DNA from: Natronorubrum halalkaliphilum
GTDB taxonomy: Archaea; Halobacteriota; Halobacteria; Halobacteriales; Natrialbaceae
Direction: 5' to 3'
DNA: 64,000 bases
NCBI RefSeq assembly: GCF_009834785.1
Contig: NZ_WUYX01000004.1
Span: 62,001-126,000, forward strand
Both the position numbers and the translations under genes were made by a program. Below, in pieces: positions 25,434 through 33,362 of the stretch. Numbering within the stretch: the stretch's first letter is position 1; every line of letters begins with the position of its first letter. A model generated the notes under the pieces. That model was not told where the DNA came from. It ran no database searches and saw only the letters and a program-made list of their open reading frames with translations.

Positions 25434-26231
25434 CTAGGGAGCGTCACCGATCTCGCGTTTGGCCTCGTCGGCGTAGCTATCGGCCAACCGAACGGGTTCC
25501 GGCAGTTTGTACGACGAGGCGAGGGCGAGCGCGACATCGGCGGCCGTTTCCGGGCCGACGCGGTGGCCGGGGCTTACGTACAGCGGATTGATGGAGCGAT
25601 CCGGCGAGTCGTACTGGCGCGTCTGGACGGCGTATCCGATCAGGGTGCCGTCGGGGGCGTCGACCCTCGAGTTCGATTCGACGGCGACTCGAGTGCCCGT
25701 CGGCAGGTTCGCCGTGTCCTCGCACGGATCGCCACAGAGCAGGCTCTTCGCGATACCGATACTGGGCACGTCCCGGACGACGCCAATGTGCGTCGCGATG
25801 CCGGCCTGTCGGAAGTGAATCCGGCCGCTGCCGTCGAAGAGCAGGAGATCGGGTTCGACCGAGAGGTCCTCAAGCGCCGCGAGGATCGGTCGTCCCTCGC
25901 GGAACGACAGGAGCCCGGGGATGTAGGGGATCTCGAGGGGCCTGATCGCGTGGACGCGCTCGATGACCTCGCCGCCCCGCATAGCGACGACGGCGCTCAG
26001 GGCGCGATCCTGGTCTCCGTCGGCGTCGCTGAGAAACGACTGGTCGATGCCGGCGACGACCGGCGGATCCTCGGGGCTCGAGGCCGAGGCGAGCGGGTCG
26101 CCGAGCGTCGCGGGATCGAACTCGAAGTCGTCCTCGAAGACGGCGGCGGCGGCGATTTCGCGCTGCAGGGATTCCATCTCCTCGCGCGAGAGGTCGGCGT
26201 CCGGTGCGAGGTCGGGACGGGGTGGACTCAT
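25434..26231 (-). CDS. nfi: Endonuclease V (deoxyinosine 3' endonuclease)
   Basis: A 265-residue endonuclease V. Family motifs include VAGIDQSF near 60 (the first catalytic Asp), PYIPGLLSFREGRPILAALE near 102 (the PYIP wedge that opens DNA at the lesion), LLLFDGSGRIHFRQAGIATH near 130 with the second catalytic Asp, and GIAKSLLCG near 158. The enzyme nicks DNA one base 3' of deoxyinosine made by adenine deamination, starting repair. An acidic N-terminal extension of about 40 residues precedes the core, as in other haloarchaea. It is one gene upstream of the rhomboid gene in map order but transcribed from its own leftward start. Confidence 0.9.
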   Translation of the reverse strand: MSPPRPDLAPDADLSREEMESLQREIAAAAVFEDDFEFDPATLGDPLASASSPEDPPVVAGIDQSFLSDADGDQDRALSAVVAMRGGEVIERVHAIRPLEIPYIPGLLSFREGRPILAALEDLSVEPDLLLFDGSGRIHFRQAGIATHIGVVRDVPSIGIAKSLLCGDPCEDTANLPTGTRVAVESNSRVDAPDGTLIGYAVQTRQYDSPDRSINPLYVSPGHRVGPETAADVALALASSYKLPEPVRLADSYADEAKREIGDAP

Positions 26232-26366
26232 CGATGGGGAAGCGTTGGTGACCCGGTAAAATCAGTTACGGGGGTGCGGAGTTGCGCCGCGACGACGAGC
26301 CCACGCGGTTCACATGGGCTACGACGCGTGCGGTATGGAGTGACCGAAGACCGAAGCGACCCAAAC

Positions 26367-27335
26367 TCAGAAGCGACGACGACCGCCGGGGCCACCGGGA
26401 CCGCCCGGCCCGCCCGGACCGCCGGGCCCCATCTGAAGCTGGTTCGGAGCCCGGATGTTCTTCGTCCGTTTGAGATACTCGCCGTAGGCGAGCCCGACGA
26501 GCAGGCCGACGAGGTGTGCGCCGTGAGCGATCCCGCCGCCACCCGGGGCACCGATCACGATCAGGAGGGCGCTGATCGCCGCTGTCCCGATCGCGATGTA
26601 CTTGATCGGCATCTCGATGACGAAGAAGAGGTACACCCGGAGGTCGGGGTTCAAGACCGTCACGACGCCAAGGATCGCCAGCGCGGCACCGCTGGCGCCG
26701 AGCACGCTCGAGCCGACTAGCGGACTACCGAACAGTGCGACGGCCGCGAGCTGTCCAAGGCCTGCCAGCACGCCGCTGACGATGAACAGGATCGCAAAGT
26801 CCCGAGATCCGGTATAGCGCTCTACCAGCGGCCCGAAAAAGAAGATCACGATGCTGTTGAAGACGATATGGAAGATAGAGCCTCCGGGAACGAAGAACGG
26901 CGAGTGCGCGAAGATCGACGTGACCCAGGTCCAGACGTGTCCCGGGTTCTCGGAGGAGAGGGTAAACAGGTAGTTGTGGAGGCCCATCCCGCCGACCGAG
27001 TAGGCGATTAACTGGGCCCCCATCGTGAGCCACATCAGCGCGAGGAATGTGTAGGTCATGTTCCCGCGGAAGTACGCTAACGGCCCTCCCGTCCCCGTAT
27101 CGACGGGGAGTTTGTCGGTCAGACTCGAGGCTCTGGAGGACTGCCCGCTCCCGTCGCTGCTCCCGACGGTGTCGTCGAAGCCGCTGTCGAAAACGCCGCC
27201 CGGGTCGTTCCAGTCCTGCAGCCCGGTGCAACTGTGGTTTTCCGGGAGGCGATGCTCGGAACAGTAGGTCCCCCCGCAGTGCCGACAGTTGTAGGGCATG
27301 CTTTCGTCTTTCCCACACACGTCGCACTTGGCCAT
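26367..27335 (-). CDS. Rhomboid serine protease with N-terminal zinc finger
   Basis: A 322-residue membrane protein. Residues 1-37 form an AN1-like zinc finger (CDVC, then CRHCGGTYCSEH and HSC). After a Ser/Gly linker come six or more transmembrane helices with the rhomboid dyad Ser215 in VLGASGAALA and His274 in AHGAHLVGLLVG. The GxSx and AHxxGxxxG motifs are intact, so it should cut membrane proteins within their helices. The C-terminus is a run of Gly-Gly-Pro repeats ending in basic residues. The zinc finger may recruit partners or substrates; that is inference. The ATG at 27335 begins the zinc finger directly. Confidence 0.9.
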   Translation of the reverse strand: MAKCDVCGKDESMPYNCRHCGGTYCSEHRLPENHSCTGLQDWNDPGGVFDSGFDDTVGSSDGSGQSSRASSLTDKLPVDTGTGGPLAYFRGNMTYTFLALMWLTMGAQLIAYSVGGMGLHNYLFTLSSENPGHVWTWVTSIFAHSPFFVPGGSIFHIVFNSIVIFFFGPLVERYTGSRDFAILFIVSGVLAGLGQLAAVALFGSPLVGSSVLGASGAALAILGVVTVLNPDLRVYLFFVIEMPIKYIAIGTAAISALLIVIGAPGGGGIAHGAHLVGLLVGLAYGEYLKRTKNIRAPNQLQMGPGGPGGPGGPGGPGGRRRF

Positions 27336-27634
27336 TGCGCGGTGGTATGCGTGGCACCGCTAAGGGATTTGGGGTTCGTTCCGGACGGTGAATAGCGGTC
27401 TCCGGCGGCGCGATACCGTCCGTATATGGGGTCGTTTCCACGAACCCATACGTTCGTCCGTGACTGGTAATCCCGTCTTACACAATTTCTCGAGCGATGG
27501 TACTACCGCCGTCCCGACTCCGAATTGGCAGCTCTCCAAATCGACACGGACCCGCCGAGTACGCCGGTTCGTCTCGACGGAGAGCCCACGAGCCGAACTG
27601 TACATTTTTGCCCTCCCGACCCGGATATCCTGAC
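27336..27634. other. Divergent intergenic region, no gene seen
   Basis: About 300 bases between the rhomboid gene and the DUF5788 gene. It contains only short Arg-rich spurious frames and no clear structure or repeat. Confidence 0.6.
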
Positions 27635-28075
27635 GTGCAAGAGTACGAGCGCAAGCAGCTGCTCGAGCGGGTCGAGCGCGAGGGCGCGACCGTCGGCGCG
27701 GACATCCCGGAGACGATCACCGTCCAGGGCGAGGAGATCGACCTCCGGATGTTCGTCTTCGAGATCAAGCGCCGCGAGACGGTTCCGCCGGGCGAGCGCG
27801 ACCGCGTCGAGCGAGCGAAGAAGAACCTGCGACGCGAGCGAAACGACCGAATCGAGCGCATCGAGGAGGACGAGATTTCACGCGAGAAAGGCGAGGAACT
27901 CGCCGGGAGCATTATCGGGATCGATCGGGCGTTAAACGCCTTAGAGAGTCTCGGCCCGACGGACCTCGAGCGCGAACAGCAGGCCCAGCAGGCCGCCGAT
28001 CGAAAACGCTGGATGTCGTTCCTGCAGAAGGCGCTCGGCCGAGACGACGACGGCCCCACGCGGAGGGGTCGCTGA
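27635..28075 (+). CDS. DUF5788-like coiled-coil protein
   Basis: A 146-residue hydrophilic protein starting at a GTG (27635), the first codon of the conserved part QEYERKQLLERVEREGATVG. It is rich in Arg and Glu, with a likely helical region ERDRVERAKKNLRRERNDR (about 53-71) and a second acidic helix. I recognise the haloarchaeal DUF5788 family; function unknown. Its stop shares one base with the ATG of the PolX gene (TGATG), so the two are translationally coupled, suggesting a DNA-repair-linked role. That link rests on gene order alone. Confidence 0.7.
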   Translation: MQEYERKQLLERVEREGATVGADIPETITVQGEEIDLRMFVFEIKRRETVPPGERDRVERAKKNLRRERNDRIERIEEDEISREKGEELAGSIIGIDRALNALESLGPTDLEREQQAQQAADRKRWMSFLQKALGRDDDGPTRRGR

Positions 28076-29826
28076 TGGCGACCAACGCCGAAATCGCCGG
28101 CCGATTCGAGGAGTTCGCCGACCTGCTCGAGGCCGACGACGTCGAATACAAACCCCGCGCGTACCGGCGTGCGGCCGAGAACATTCGCGCCCATCCCGTC
28201 CCGATCGGCGACCGGGTCGCCGACGGCGACGAGGCGATCCTCGACGAGATCGACGGCGTCGGCGACGCCATCTCCTCGAAGATCGTCGAGTACGTCGAAA
28301 CCGGTTCGATCGAGGAACTCGAGGAGCTCCGCGCGGCGTTGCCGATCGACATCGCGGATATCACGCGCATCGAGGGGGTCGGCCCCAAGACGGCCGGGAA
28401 ACTCTACCGAGAGCTCGGCGTACAGACGTTAGACGACCTCGAGGAAGCCGCCGAGGCAAACGAGATTCAGGCGATCAAGGGCTTCGGCCCGAAGACCGAG
28501 GCGAACATCCGAGACGGGATCGAATTCGCTCGGGAGGTCGGTCAGCGCCAGCTACTCGGGGAAGCGCGGCCGCTCGCGGACGACGTCCTCGAGTTCCTCG
28601 GGAACGTCGACGCGGTCGAACGATGTGAGGTCGCCGGTTCGATTCGGCGCTGGCGCGAGACCATCGGCGACGTGGACGCCCTCGTCGGAACCGACGACAA
28701 CGAGGCCGTCATCGAGGCGTTCGTCGGCTGGGACTCGGTCGACGACGTAATCGAGTCCGGTCCGGAGAAGGCGAGCGTCCGCGTCGGCGAGATTCGAGTC
28801 GACCTGCGGGTCGTCGTCCCCGAGGAATTCGGCTCCGCGCTGCAATACTTTACGGGAAGCAAGGACCACAACGTCCGCCTGCGAAACTACGCGATCGATC
28901 GCGGCATGAAGCTAAACGAGTACGGCGCGTTCGACGTATCCGCGGTCGACGACCACGAGGCCGATCAGCGCGTCGGCGACCGCGTGGCCGGCGAGACCGA
29001 AGCGGGGATGTACGAAGCCCTCGACCTCCCGTGGATTCCGCCGGAACTCCGCGAGGATCGCGGCGAAATCGCTGCCGCCGAAAACGGCGAGCTTCCGGAT
29101 CTAATTACTCGCGAGGACGTCCGCGGTGATCTCCACAGTCACACCGAGTGGTCCGACGGCAACACCTCCATCGAGGCGATGGTCGAGGCCGCCGAATCGA
29201 AGGGGTACGACTACTACGGCGTCGCCGATCACGCCGAAGGTCCCGGTGTCGTCGGCGGAATGGGGCTGTCGAACACCGAAATTCTAGAGCAGGTCGAACA
29301 GATCCGCGAGGTCGACGCCGCGAGCGAGATCACGGTCTTCGCGGGTATCGAGGCCAACATCGACGCCGACGGCGAGATCGGCCTCTCCGAGGACGTCATC
29401 CACGCGCTGGACGTGGTCGTCGCCTCGACACACAGCGCGCTCGATCAGGACGCCGAAACGGCGACCGACCGGCTCGTCCGCGCGATCGAGAACCCCGCGA
29501 TCGACGTGCTGGGCCACCCCAGCGGCCGACTGCTCAACGAACGCTCCGGGCTGGATTTCGACGCCACCGCCCTCGGAGCGGCGGCCGCCGAACACGGCAC
29601 GGCCCTCGAGGTCAACTCCAACCCGCGCCGACTCGATCTCTGGGGGAGCGCCGTCCAGGCCGCCGTCGAGGAGGGCGCTCCGATCTCGATCAACACCGAC
29701 GCCCACCAGCCGTCGACGCTCGAGTACATGCGCTGGGGAGTCCACACGGCTCGGCGCGGCTGGGCCGAGCCGGGGGACGTGATCAACACCTGGGAACTCG
29801 AGGAGCTGCGGGAGTTCCTGCACTGA
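28075..29826 (+). CDS. polX: Family X DNA polymerase with PHP exonuclease domain
   Basis: A 583-residue PolX. Helix-hairpin-helix motifs lie near 57-70 (ILDEIDGVGDAISSKI) and 97-110 (RIEGVGPKTAGK). The polymerase palm carries SIRRWRETIGDVDALV with catalytic Asp199 and Asp201. The C-terminal PHP phosphoesterase starts near 347 with DLHSHTEWSDG and continues with DHAEGPG, HPSGRLL and NTDAHQ metal ligands. Such enzymes fill short gaps in base-excision repair and trim 3' ends through the PHP domain. All catalytic residues I can check are present. It is coupled to the preceding DUF5788 gene by a one-base overlap. Confidence 0.92.
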   Translation: MATNAEIAGRFEEFADLLEADDVEYKPRAYRRAAENIRAHPVPIGDRVADGDEAILDEIDGVGDAISSKIVEYVETGSIEELEELRAALPIDIADITRIEGVGPKTAGKLYRELGVQTLDDLEEAAEANEIQAIKGFGPKTEANIRDGIEFAREVGQRQLLGEARPLADDVLEFLGNVDAVERCEVAGSIRRWRETIGDVDALVGTDDNEAVIEAFVGWDSVDDVIESGPEKASVRVGEIRVDLRVVVPEEFGSALQYFTGSKDHNVRLRNYAIDRGMKLNEYGAFDVSAVDDHEADQRVGDRVAGETEAGMYEALDLPWIPPELREDRGEIAAAENGELPDLITREDVRGDLHSHTEWSDGNTSIEAMVEAAESKGYDYYGVADHAEGPGVVGGMGLSNTEILEQVEQIREVDAASEITVFAGIEANIDADGEIGLSEDVIHALDVVVASTHSALDQDAETATDRLVRAIENPAIDVLGHPSGRLLNERSGLDFDATALGAAAAEHGTALEVNSNPRRLDLWGSAVQAAVEEGAPISINTDAHQPSTLEYMRWGVHTARRGWAEPGDVINTWELEELREFLH

Positions 29827-29859
29827 CTAGCGACCGACACCGACTTCGATTTCCCACCC

Positions 29860-30369
29860 ATGCGATTGCTCCTCGACGTCATGTGCGGCGGGCTGGTCGC
29901 CTACCTGCGGATGTGTGACTACGATACCGTCTACGCCGGGGATCGGGGAATCGAGGCCGACGACGCGCTTCTCGAGGCCGCACGGGAGGAAGATCGAACG
30001 CTGCTCACGCGAGACGTCGACCTCGCGAACCGAGCGGACGACGCGAACGCGATCCTCCTCGAGTCCCGGGAGGTGGAGACCCAACTGGCGGAACTCGCGG
30101 GTACGGGGCTGGATCTGACGCTCGCGGCCGAGCCGTCGTTTTGCGGACGGTGTAACGGATCGCTCGAGTCGGTCGGTCGGGCGGCGGCGACGCCGGAGTA
30201 CGCGCCCGACCCCGCGGAAGTCGACGTTTGGCACTGTCGAGCGTGTGGCCAGCACTTCTGGCGAGGGAGTCACTGGGAACGGGTCGAGGCGACGCTCTCG
30301 AGAATCGACGGAGACGACGGCAACAGCGACGGAGACCCAGTCGGCGGAGCGCCGACCGAGGACCCGTAG
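29860..30369 (+). CDS. Mut7-C RNase-domain protein
   Basis: A 169-residue protein of the Mut7-C family, a PIN-like RNase domain with a zinc ribbon. The N-terminal part (LLLDVMCGGLVAYLRMCDYDT, then LLTRDVDLANRA) has the PIN-like acidic residues; the C-terminal part has FCGRC and, 40 residues on, HCRACGQHFWRGSHW, which fits zinc binding and the family signature. The tail is acidic and disordered. RNA cleavage is predicted for the family but has not been shown for archaeal members to my knowledge. It begins 33 bases after PolX and may be read through from it. Confidence 0.85.
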   Translation: MRLLLDVMCGGLVAYLRMCDYDTVYAGDRGIEADDALLEAAREEDRTLLTRDVDLANRADDANAILLESREVETQLAELAGTGLDLTLAAEPSFCGRCNGSLESVGRAAATPEYAPDPAEVDVWHCRACGQHFWRGSHWERVEATLSRIDGDDGNSDGDPVGGAPTEDP

Positions 30370-30414
30370 CCGTACCGAATGAGTTCGATGCGTACGCTGC
30401 GGTCGTAATCTGAG

Positions 30415-30621
30415 CTATCTGTTCAGCACGAACGCAACGTCGAGGGTCGTTCGATACTCCTCGATCGTGCCGCTATCGACTTCCGCCGTCTGTGACTCGA
30501 CCTCGATACCGGTGATGTTTTCGAGCGTTTCGTCCGCGTCCTCGAGCGCGTTCTGTGCGGCGTCTTCCCACGATTCGCTCGAGTTACCCGTCAACTGGAT
30601 TACTTTGACTGTTTCTCCCAT
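30415..30621 (-). CDS. Dodecin (flavin-storage protein)
   Basis: A 68-residue dodecin. The sequence VKVIQLTGNSSESWEDAAQN has the family start and the flavin-stacking Trp18 (SESWEDA), and it ends with a beta strand, YRTTLDVAFVLNR. Twelve copies assemble into a hollow sphere that binds riboflavin and other flavins, best studied in Halobacterium. I chose the ATG at 30621, which matches the known length; an upstream ATG adds seven residues with no family support. Confidence 0.92.
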   Translation of the reverse strand: MGETVKVIQLTGNSSESWEDAAQNALEDADETLENITGIEVESQTAEVDSGTIEEYRTTLDVAFVLNR

Positions 30622-30761
30622 GATCCAGTGAATAGAGACCACAGAGAGAGGTAGTCGTTGGGCGTGAGAATGCCGTCATCAGCTCTCGGAGCGCAATATC
30701 TCACGCATCCGACGGAAGTGACCAAACTGTTTCGTTCCTCGGCGACCAACAACGGTATGCG

Positions 30762-30917
30762 ATGTCGAACGATACCGAACGGCTCGATCGAGCAGGACGG
30801 CAGGCGGCGTACATCACCAACGAGTGGAGCAACGATCCCGCGATCATGCAGACCCAGGCGTTGTGTTATATCGGGTACCAACTCGAGCGGATCGCCGACG
30901 CGCTCGAGGAGGAGTAA
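30762..30917 (+). CDS. Small conserved-looking protein (51 residues)
   Basis: An open frame of 51 codons begins at the ATG at 30762 with MSNDTERLDRAGRQ and ends in a helical ALEEE. It has acidic haloarchaeal composition, a strong third-position GC bias, and a heptad-like pattern in AIMQTQALCYIGYQLERIAD that suggests an amphipathic helix. It fills the gap between dodecin and the PHP-like gene, which face away from and toward it. No function is known to me. Confidence 0.6.
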   Translation: MSNDTERLDRAGRQAAYITNEWSNDPAIMQTQALCYIGYQLERIADALEEE

Positions 30918-30953
30918 CCGAGGCGGAGAAACGTCGGCTCCGAAGCCGCGCGA

Positions 30954-31724
30954 TCAGTACACGGAAACGTCGTCGAACCGACCGTCGTAGGCGATGTGAC
31001 TCGGATGCGTCGGCTCGGTCCCGGAGAGGAAGAGCCGGTCGACTTTCTTCCACGTGTTCTCGTAACAGAGATGGGCGAGTTCGGCCGCCGTCGTCTGCCA
31101 GCGTCGACGGCCGTCGTGGTGAACGATCCGTCGAGGGACTCCGTCCTCGAGTGTGGTTACGAGGTCGGACTCGGAGTTGATCGCCGTCTCGAACGTCGTA
31201 CAGGCGATGCCGACCGAACTCGGGAGGTGGGCGTACGACGAGGTAAACGCCGGGTACGAAAGCAGCTCGGCGAGTTCCCGTGCGCGACGATTGTGCGACG
31301 GGAGGTGTTTCGGGTTGAAAATCTCGACCGCGTCGATGACGTCACCGTACCGACGCAAGTCCGCTTCGGTGACGCTTACCGTCGCGAACTCAGGGTGGGG
31401 CGCGAGCACGGCCGCCCCCTGCCGTTCGAACTCCGCCATCGCCGCCTCGAGCGGGATGAAATCCGGAACCGGCTCCTCGAGGCCGATCGCCAGCACGTGT
31501 TTTCGATCCCGCCACGAGCCGGTGAACACCTCTCGTGCGGGTACGACCAGCAACTCCTCGTTCGAGTGGGCCGCCGCTCGCCGCCGGATCTCGGGGAGTC
31601 GAGTGAAGTGGGGTGCGTAGACGATCGCGTCGAGACCCGCGGCGACGGCTCGATCGACGACCGCATCGCTGAGCACCTTCACGTGGCAGTCGACTCGAGT
31701 CTCCTCCGCTGTGCCGTCGGTCAC
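30954..31724 (-). CDS. PHP-like metal-dependent phosphoesterase with altered first motif
   Basis: A 256-residue protein related to PHP phosphoesterases, with segments AAGLDAIVYAPHFTRLPE, VVPAREVFTG, AAVLAPHPEFA and DAVEIFNPKHLPSHNRRA that match motif positions. The usual first motif HxH (as in DLHVHT) reads DCHVKVLSD here, so one metal-ligand His is replaced by Lys. Metal binding may therefore differ or be lost. The start is a GTG at 31724. Substrate unknown. Confidence 0.7.
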   Translation of the reverse strand: MTDGTAEETRVDCHVKVLSDAVVDRAVAAGLDAIVYAPHFTRLPEIRRRAAAHSNEELLVVPAREVFTGSWRDRKHVLAIGLEEPVPDFIPLEAAMAEFERQGAAVLAPHPEFATVSVTEADLRRYGDVIDAVEIFNPKHLPSHNRRARELAELLSYPAFTSSYAHLPSSVGIACTTFETAINSESDLVTTLEDGVPRRIVHHDGRRRWQTTAAELAHLCYENTWKKVDRLFLSGTEPTHPSHIAYDGRFDDVSVY

Positions 31725-32066
31725 GACAGCGTCTTTCGGGACACCCGAGTTATGAATTCTGATTTGGCGTCTTCGGTGTGGTACCGCGTGTGATTACCAT
31801 CGGTGTCGGCGTCGGTATCCGCCTCTATGTGATCGGTGGCGTCGATGCGACGGTAGTGGCCCCTCGAGGTGGGCAGAAACGAAATCGCGAGATCTCGATC
31901 GACGACGCGGTGATCGCGGTTGGCTCTCGATAGAGTGTCAAGAGAGGTCGAAAAGTCACCTCGGGGACGCTGAAACCGTTACCGTAGGCCGACGGTCGGG
32001 TTCGAACGAGTCAACTCGCTGCGAAAGGATCATTAGGCACGCCACTCGAAACATCATTGAGAGTGA
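31725..32066. other. Intergenic region, no gene seen
   Basis: A 342-base divergent gap between the PHP-like gene and the zinc-finger gene. Short frames exist but none has haloarchaeal codon bias with a sensible start. A GTTCGAAC string near 32010 is not part of a tRNA. Confidence 0.6.
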
Positions 32067-32354
32067 ATGGCCTGGGAATGCGGAATCGACGGCTGCGGTG
32101 CGGTGTTCGAGGACGTCGAGTCGACCGTCGTCCATCAGGCGACGGAACACGAGCGACGCGAGTGTAAAGTCTGTGGCACCGTCGTCCCGGACGGCTACCT
32201 CGCGATTCGACACACCTTCACCGAGCACAGCCGCGCCGAGTACGTCCGTGCCTACGGTGCGAGTTCCGAGGACGTCCGCAATCGGGAGGAACTTCTAGAG
32301 GAGATCGAGTCGGTCGCGGACATGGAAACGATCGCGACGAAACTCAAACGGTAG
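32067..32354 (+). CDS. Small zinc-finger protein
   Basis: A 95-residue protein with two Cys/His clusters: CGIDGCGAVFEDVESTVVHQ with a following HERREC, and CKVCGTVVPDGYLAIRHTF followed by EH. This looks like two C2H2-type fingers. The acidic C-terminal helix (REELLEEIESVADMETIATK) may mediate dimerisation. Proteins of this kind are frequent in haloarchaea and are thought to bind nucleic acid or proteins; this one's target is unknown. The ATG at 32067 begins the first finger. Confidence 0.75.
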   Translation: MAWECGIDGCGAVFEDVESTVVHQATEHERRECKVCGTVVPDGYLAIRHTFTEHSRAEYVRAYGASSEDVRNREELLEEIESVADMETIATKLKR

Positions 32355-32481
32355 CGACGATAGCTCCCCGCCACGCTGGAGTGGATCCGGTGCGTAGCGA
32401 GTCTCTTCGATTTTGACCGGCCGCCGGTCTACACGAGTCTCTTTGATGTGACGGTACCGGCCGCCGTCGCGTCGCCACGGC

Positions 32482-32952
32482 TCACGTTCCGAGCGTGATC
32501 GCCTCGTCGGCCGCGTTCTGCAGCGCGTCCGAGCGACCGTATGAACCCGGTGCGATAGCGAACGTTTCGATGCCGACGGTTCCGGCGTGCTCGAGGACGG
32601 GTTTGAAATCCGTATCTCTGGAGGCGATCGCTAGCCGGTCGATGGTGCCGTCGGCGGAGAGGGCGGTCGCATCGACCGCGAGTTTCACGTCGACGTCACC
32701 GCTGGTGATGACGACCTCGAAGCCGCGGGCTTCGGCGGCCTGAATGAGTCCCGGTGTGGCGTGTTCGTCGAGATAGAGACGGATAACGCCGACGTACCCG
32801 AGGTCGCGCGCGACGTTTCGCAGGTCGTCCAGATCGACGTCGAACTCGTCGCGAAGGACGTTCGGCCCGTCGACCAACAGCCCCACCGTCGGTCCAGTAT
32901 CGGGTGCGGGTTCTACGAAACGAGCGAGACGGGCACGAACGCGGTCGAACAT
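32482..32952 (-). CDS. NYN-domain protein (LabA/PIN-like)
   Basis: A 156-residue NYN domain. It opens the fold with VGLLVDGPNVLRDEF (catalytic Asp near 28), has VIRLYLDEHATPG, and carries the acidic motif VDVKLAVDATALSADG (near 88-100) and IASRDTDFKPVLEHA (near 110). NYN proteins are predicted metal-dependent RNases related to PIN domains. All three acidic positions are present, so activity is plausible. It ends in DALQNAADEAITLGT. No toxin-antitoxin partner is adjacent. Confidence 0.85.
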   Translation of the reverse strand: MFDRVRARLARFVEPAPDTGPTVGLLVDGPNVLRDEFDVDLDDLRNVARDLGYVGVIRLYLDEHATPGLIQAAEARGFEVVITSGDVDVKLAVDATALSADGTIDRLAIASRDTDFKPVLEHAGTVGIETFAIAPGSYGRSDALQNAADEAITLGT

Positions 32953-33362
32953 GTACTGTCGTTTCCGCGGCCGTGAAATAGATGTGACGGAACGACGCCG
33001 TCACCGCGACGAGCGAGGCGAACCGCGATCGAGGAACGGGAGCCATTACAGTAACTCATACCCGAGTTACCCTCGATCTCGTACCGTCTGCCGATAGGAC
33101 CGTTCCCAAAGCTCTGTTTCGGTTGGATAGGGGCAGATTCAGCCCCGACCACCTGCATAAACTATTGGAAATAATCACAGGAAAGAAACACCAACTCTGT
33201 TTATTCTATCGTGAGAACTACCCTCAAAAACTGAGTTGATAACCCATACCACAACACAGCAGTCACTCGAACTGAAATTCATTATCTCGTGTTAGTTTTC
33301 TATTGACTTTCACGAAGTTTGGGAAGAATTTAATAGCAGATCGGAATTGTTCCGGGTGGGAT
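32953..33362. other. Long A/T-rich upstream region of the subtilase gene
   Basis: This 410-base gap becomes clearly A/T-rich from about 33160, unlike its surroundings. A TATA-like GAATTTAATAGC lies at 33327-33338 and a CGGAA-TTG-TTCCG dyad at 33342-33354, both just before the subtilase ATG. No gene is seen. Confidence 0.6.
33342..33354. promoter_or_regulatory. Dyad CGGAATTGTTCCG before the subtilase gene
   Basis: A perfect 5-bp inverted repeat with a 3-base spacer sits 9 bases before the ATG and directly after the TATA-like element. The spacing (N3) is not that of the NrpR operator. A repressor site is possible. Confidence 0.35.

Noticed and set aside
32005-32020. GTTCGAAC string resembling a tRNA T-loop
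   Set aside because: Flanking bases do not pair as a T-stem, and no acceptor or anticodon stem can be built.
33342-33354. CGGAATTGTTCCG as an NrpR operator
   Set aside because: The half-sites fit but the spacer is 3 bases in place of 6; kept only as an unassigned dyad.
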